Position numbers and translations under genes: made by a program
Part shown: in pieces, positions 23,807 to 23,873 of the stretch
Layout of the letters: every line of letters begins with the position of its first letter
How positions within the stretch are numbered: the stretch's first letter is position 1
Source: Euryarchaeota archaeon UBA558
GTDB lineage: Archaea; Thermoplasmatota; Poseidoniia; Poseidoniales; Thalassarchaeaceae
DNA: 23,873 bases
Reading direction: 5' to 3'
Assembly (NCBI GenBank): GCA_002507175.1
Contig: DAZE01000008.1
Span: 1 to 23,873, forward strand
The notes under the pieces: model-generated
Databases searched by the model: none
Seen by the model: the letters and a program-made list of their open reading frames with translations, nothing else
Told to the model about the DNA's origin: nothing

Positions 23807-23873
23807 TGGTGGGCTCGGCAGGAATTGAACCTGCGATCTTCGCCATGTCAAGGCGACGTCATAACCCCTAGAC
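23807..23873 (-). tRNA. tRNA-Val (GAC), 5' end cut by window edge
   Basis: Reading the minus strand from the window end: D-stem GTC/GAC with a TAGGGGTTAT loop, anticodon stem TCGCC/GGCGA around the loop TTGACAT (anticodon GAC, valine), a five-base variable region, T-stem GCAGG/CCTGC around TTCAATT, the 3' acceptor strand CGAGCCC, discriminator A and an encoded CCA (23807-23809). The first nine bases (the 5' acceptor strand, expected GGGCTCG, and two linkers) lie outside the window. No intron is visible in the anticodon loop. Confidence 0.95.

Overview
The window looks like chromosomal DNA from a planktonic archaeon, most probably a marine Thermoplasmatota such as Marine Group II (Poseidoniales). 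The archaeal signature is clear: a small primase subunit, a proteasome-activating nucleotidase ending in an HbYX tail, an MBF1 with a zinc ribbon, archaeal-type ProRS, Tsr3, AlaX, a split transketolase, TATA-like boxes upstream of some genes and a tRNA-Val gene with encoded CCA. Genes of bacterial or eukaryote-like character are mixed in: futalosine-pathway menaquinone genes, a bacterial-style MetRS with C-terminal tRNA-binding domain, a CNNM/CorC protein and a long eukaryote-type urocanase. The lineage is inferred from gene content only; no rRNA is present.

Layout. 1-1831 (+): end of a CoaB-like gene, then proS. 1838-4136 (-): a two-helix membrane protein and the two transketolase subunits. 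4253-6221 (+): mqnE and mqnA. 6203-7544 (-): mqnD followed by a half-length homologue of deoxyhypusine hydroxylase. 7631-10905 (+): a small Cys-containing protein, priS, then a polyproline/EF-hand protein paired with a four-helix membrane protein. 10909-11955 (-): CNNM/CBS transporter-like protein. 12071-14230 (+): metG. 14307-16570 (-): an AT-rich pentapeptide-repeat lipoprotein, a small unknown gene, tsr3 and mbf1. 16647-23781 (+): pan, glutamate formimidoyltransferase, formimidoyl-THF cyclodeaminase, hutU, hutH and alaX, tightly packed. 23807-23873 (-): 3' part of tRNA-Val(GAC).

How genes work together. MqnA, MqnE and MqnD cover three of the five early steps of the futalosine route to menaquinone; MqnB and MqnC are not here. 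HutH and HutU turn histidine into imidazolone propionate. After hydrolysis by an imidazolonepropionase that is absent from the window, the two FTCD-type enzymes would pass the formimino group to tetrahydrofolate. Much of the rest serves translation and protein quality control: ProRS, MetRS, AlaX, Tsr3, tRNA-Val, PAN, and possibly modification of aIF5A by the DOHH-like protein.

The most striking item is the DOHH-like protein at 6203-6682. It is about half the eukaryotic length, keeps two His-Glu pairs 33 residues apart, and begins with a segment that resembles the linker between the two halves of the eukaryotic enzyme. The EF-hand protein at 9106-10077 carries two runs of eight prolines, the type of sequence that needs IF5A during translation, and a previously unlabelled internal repeat. 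No CRISPR array, insertion sequence, integrase or replication origin was seen, and no gene-free stretch exceeds 300 bases.
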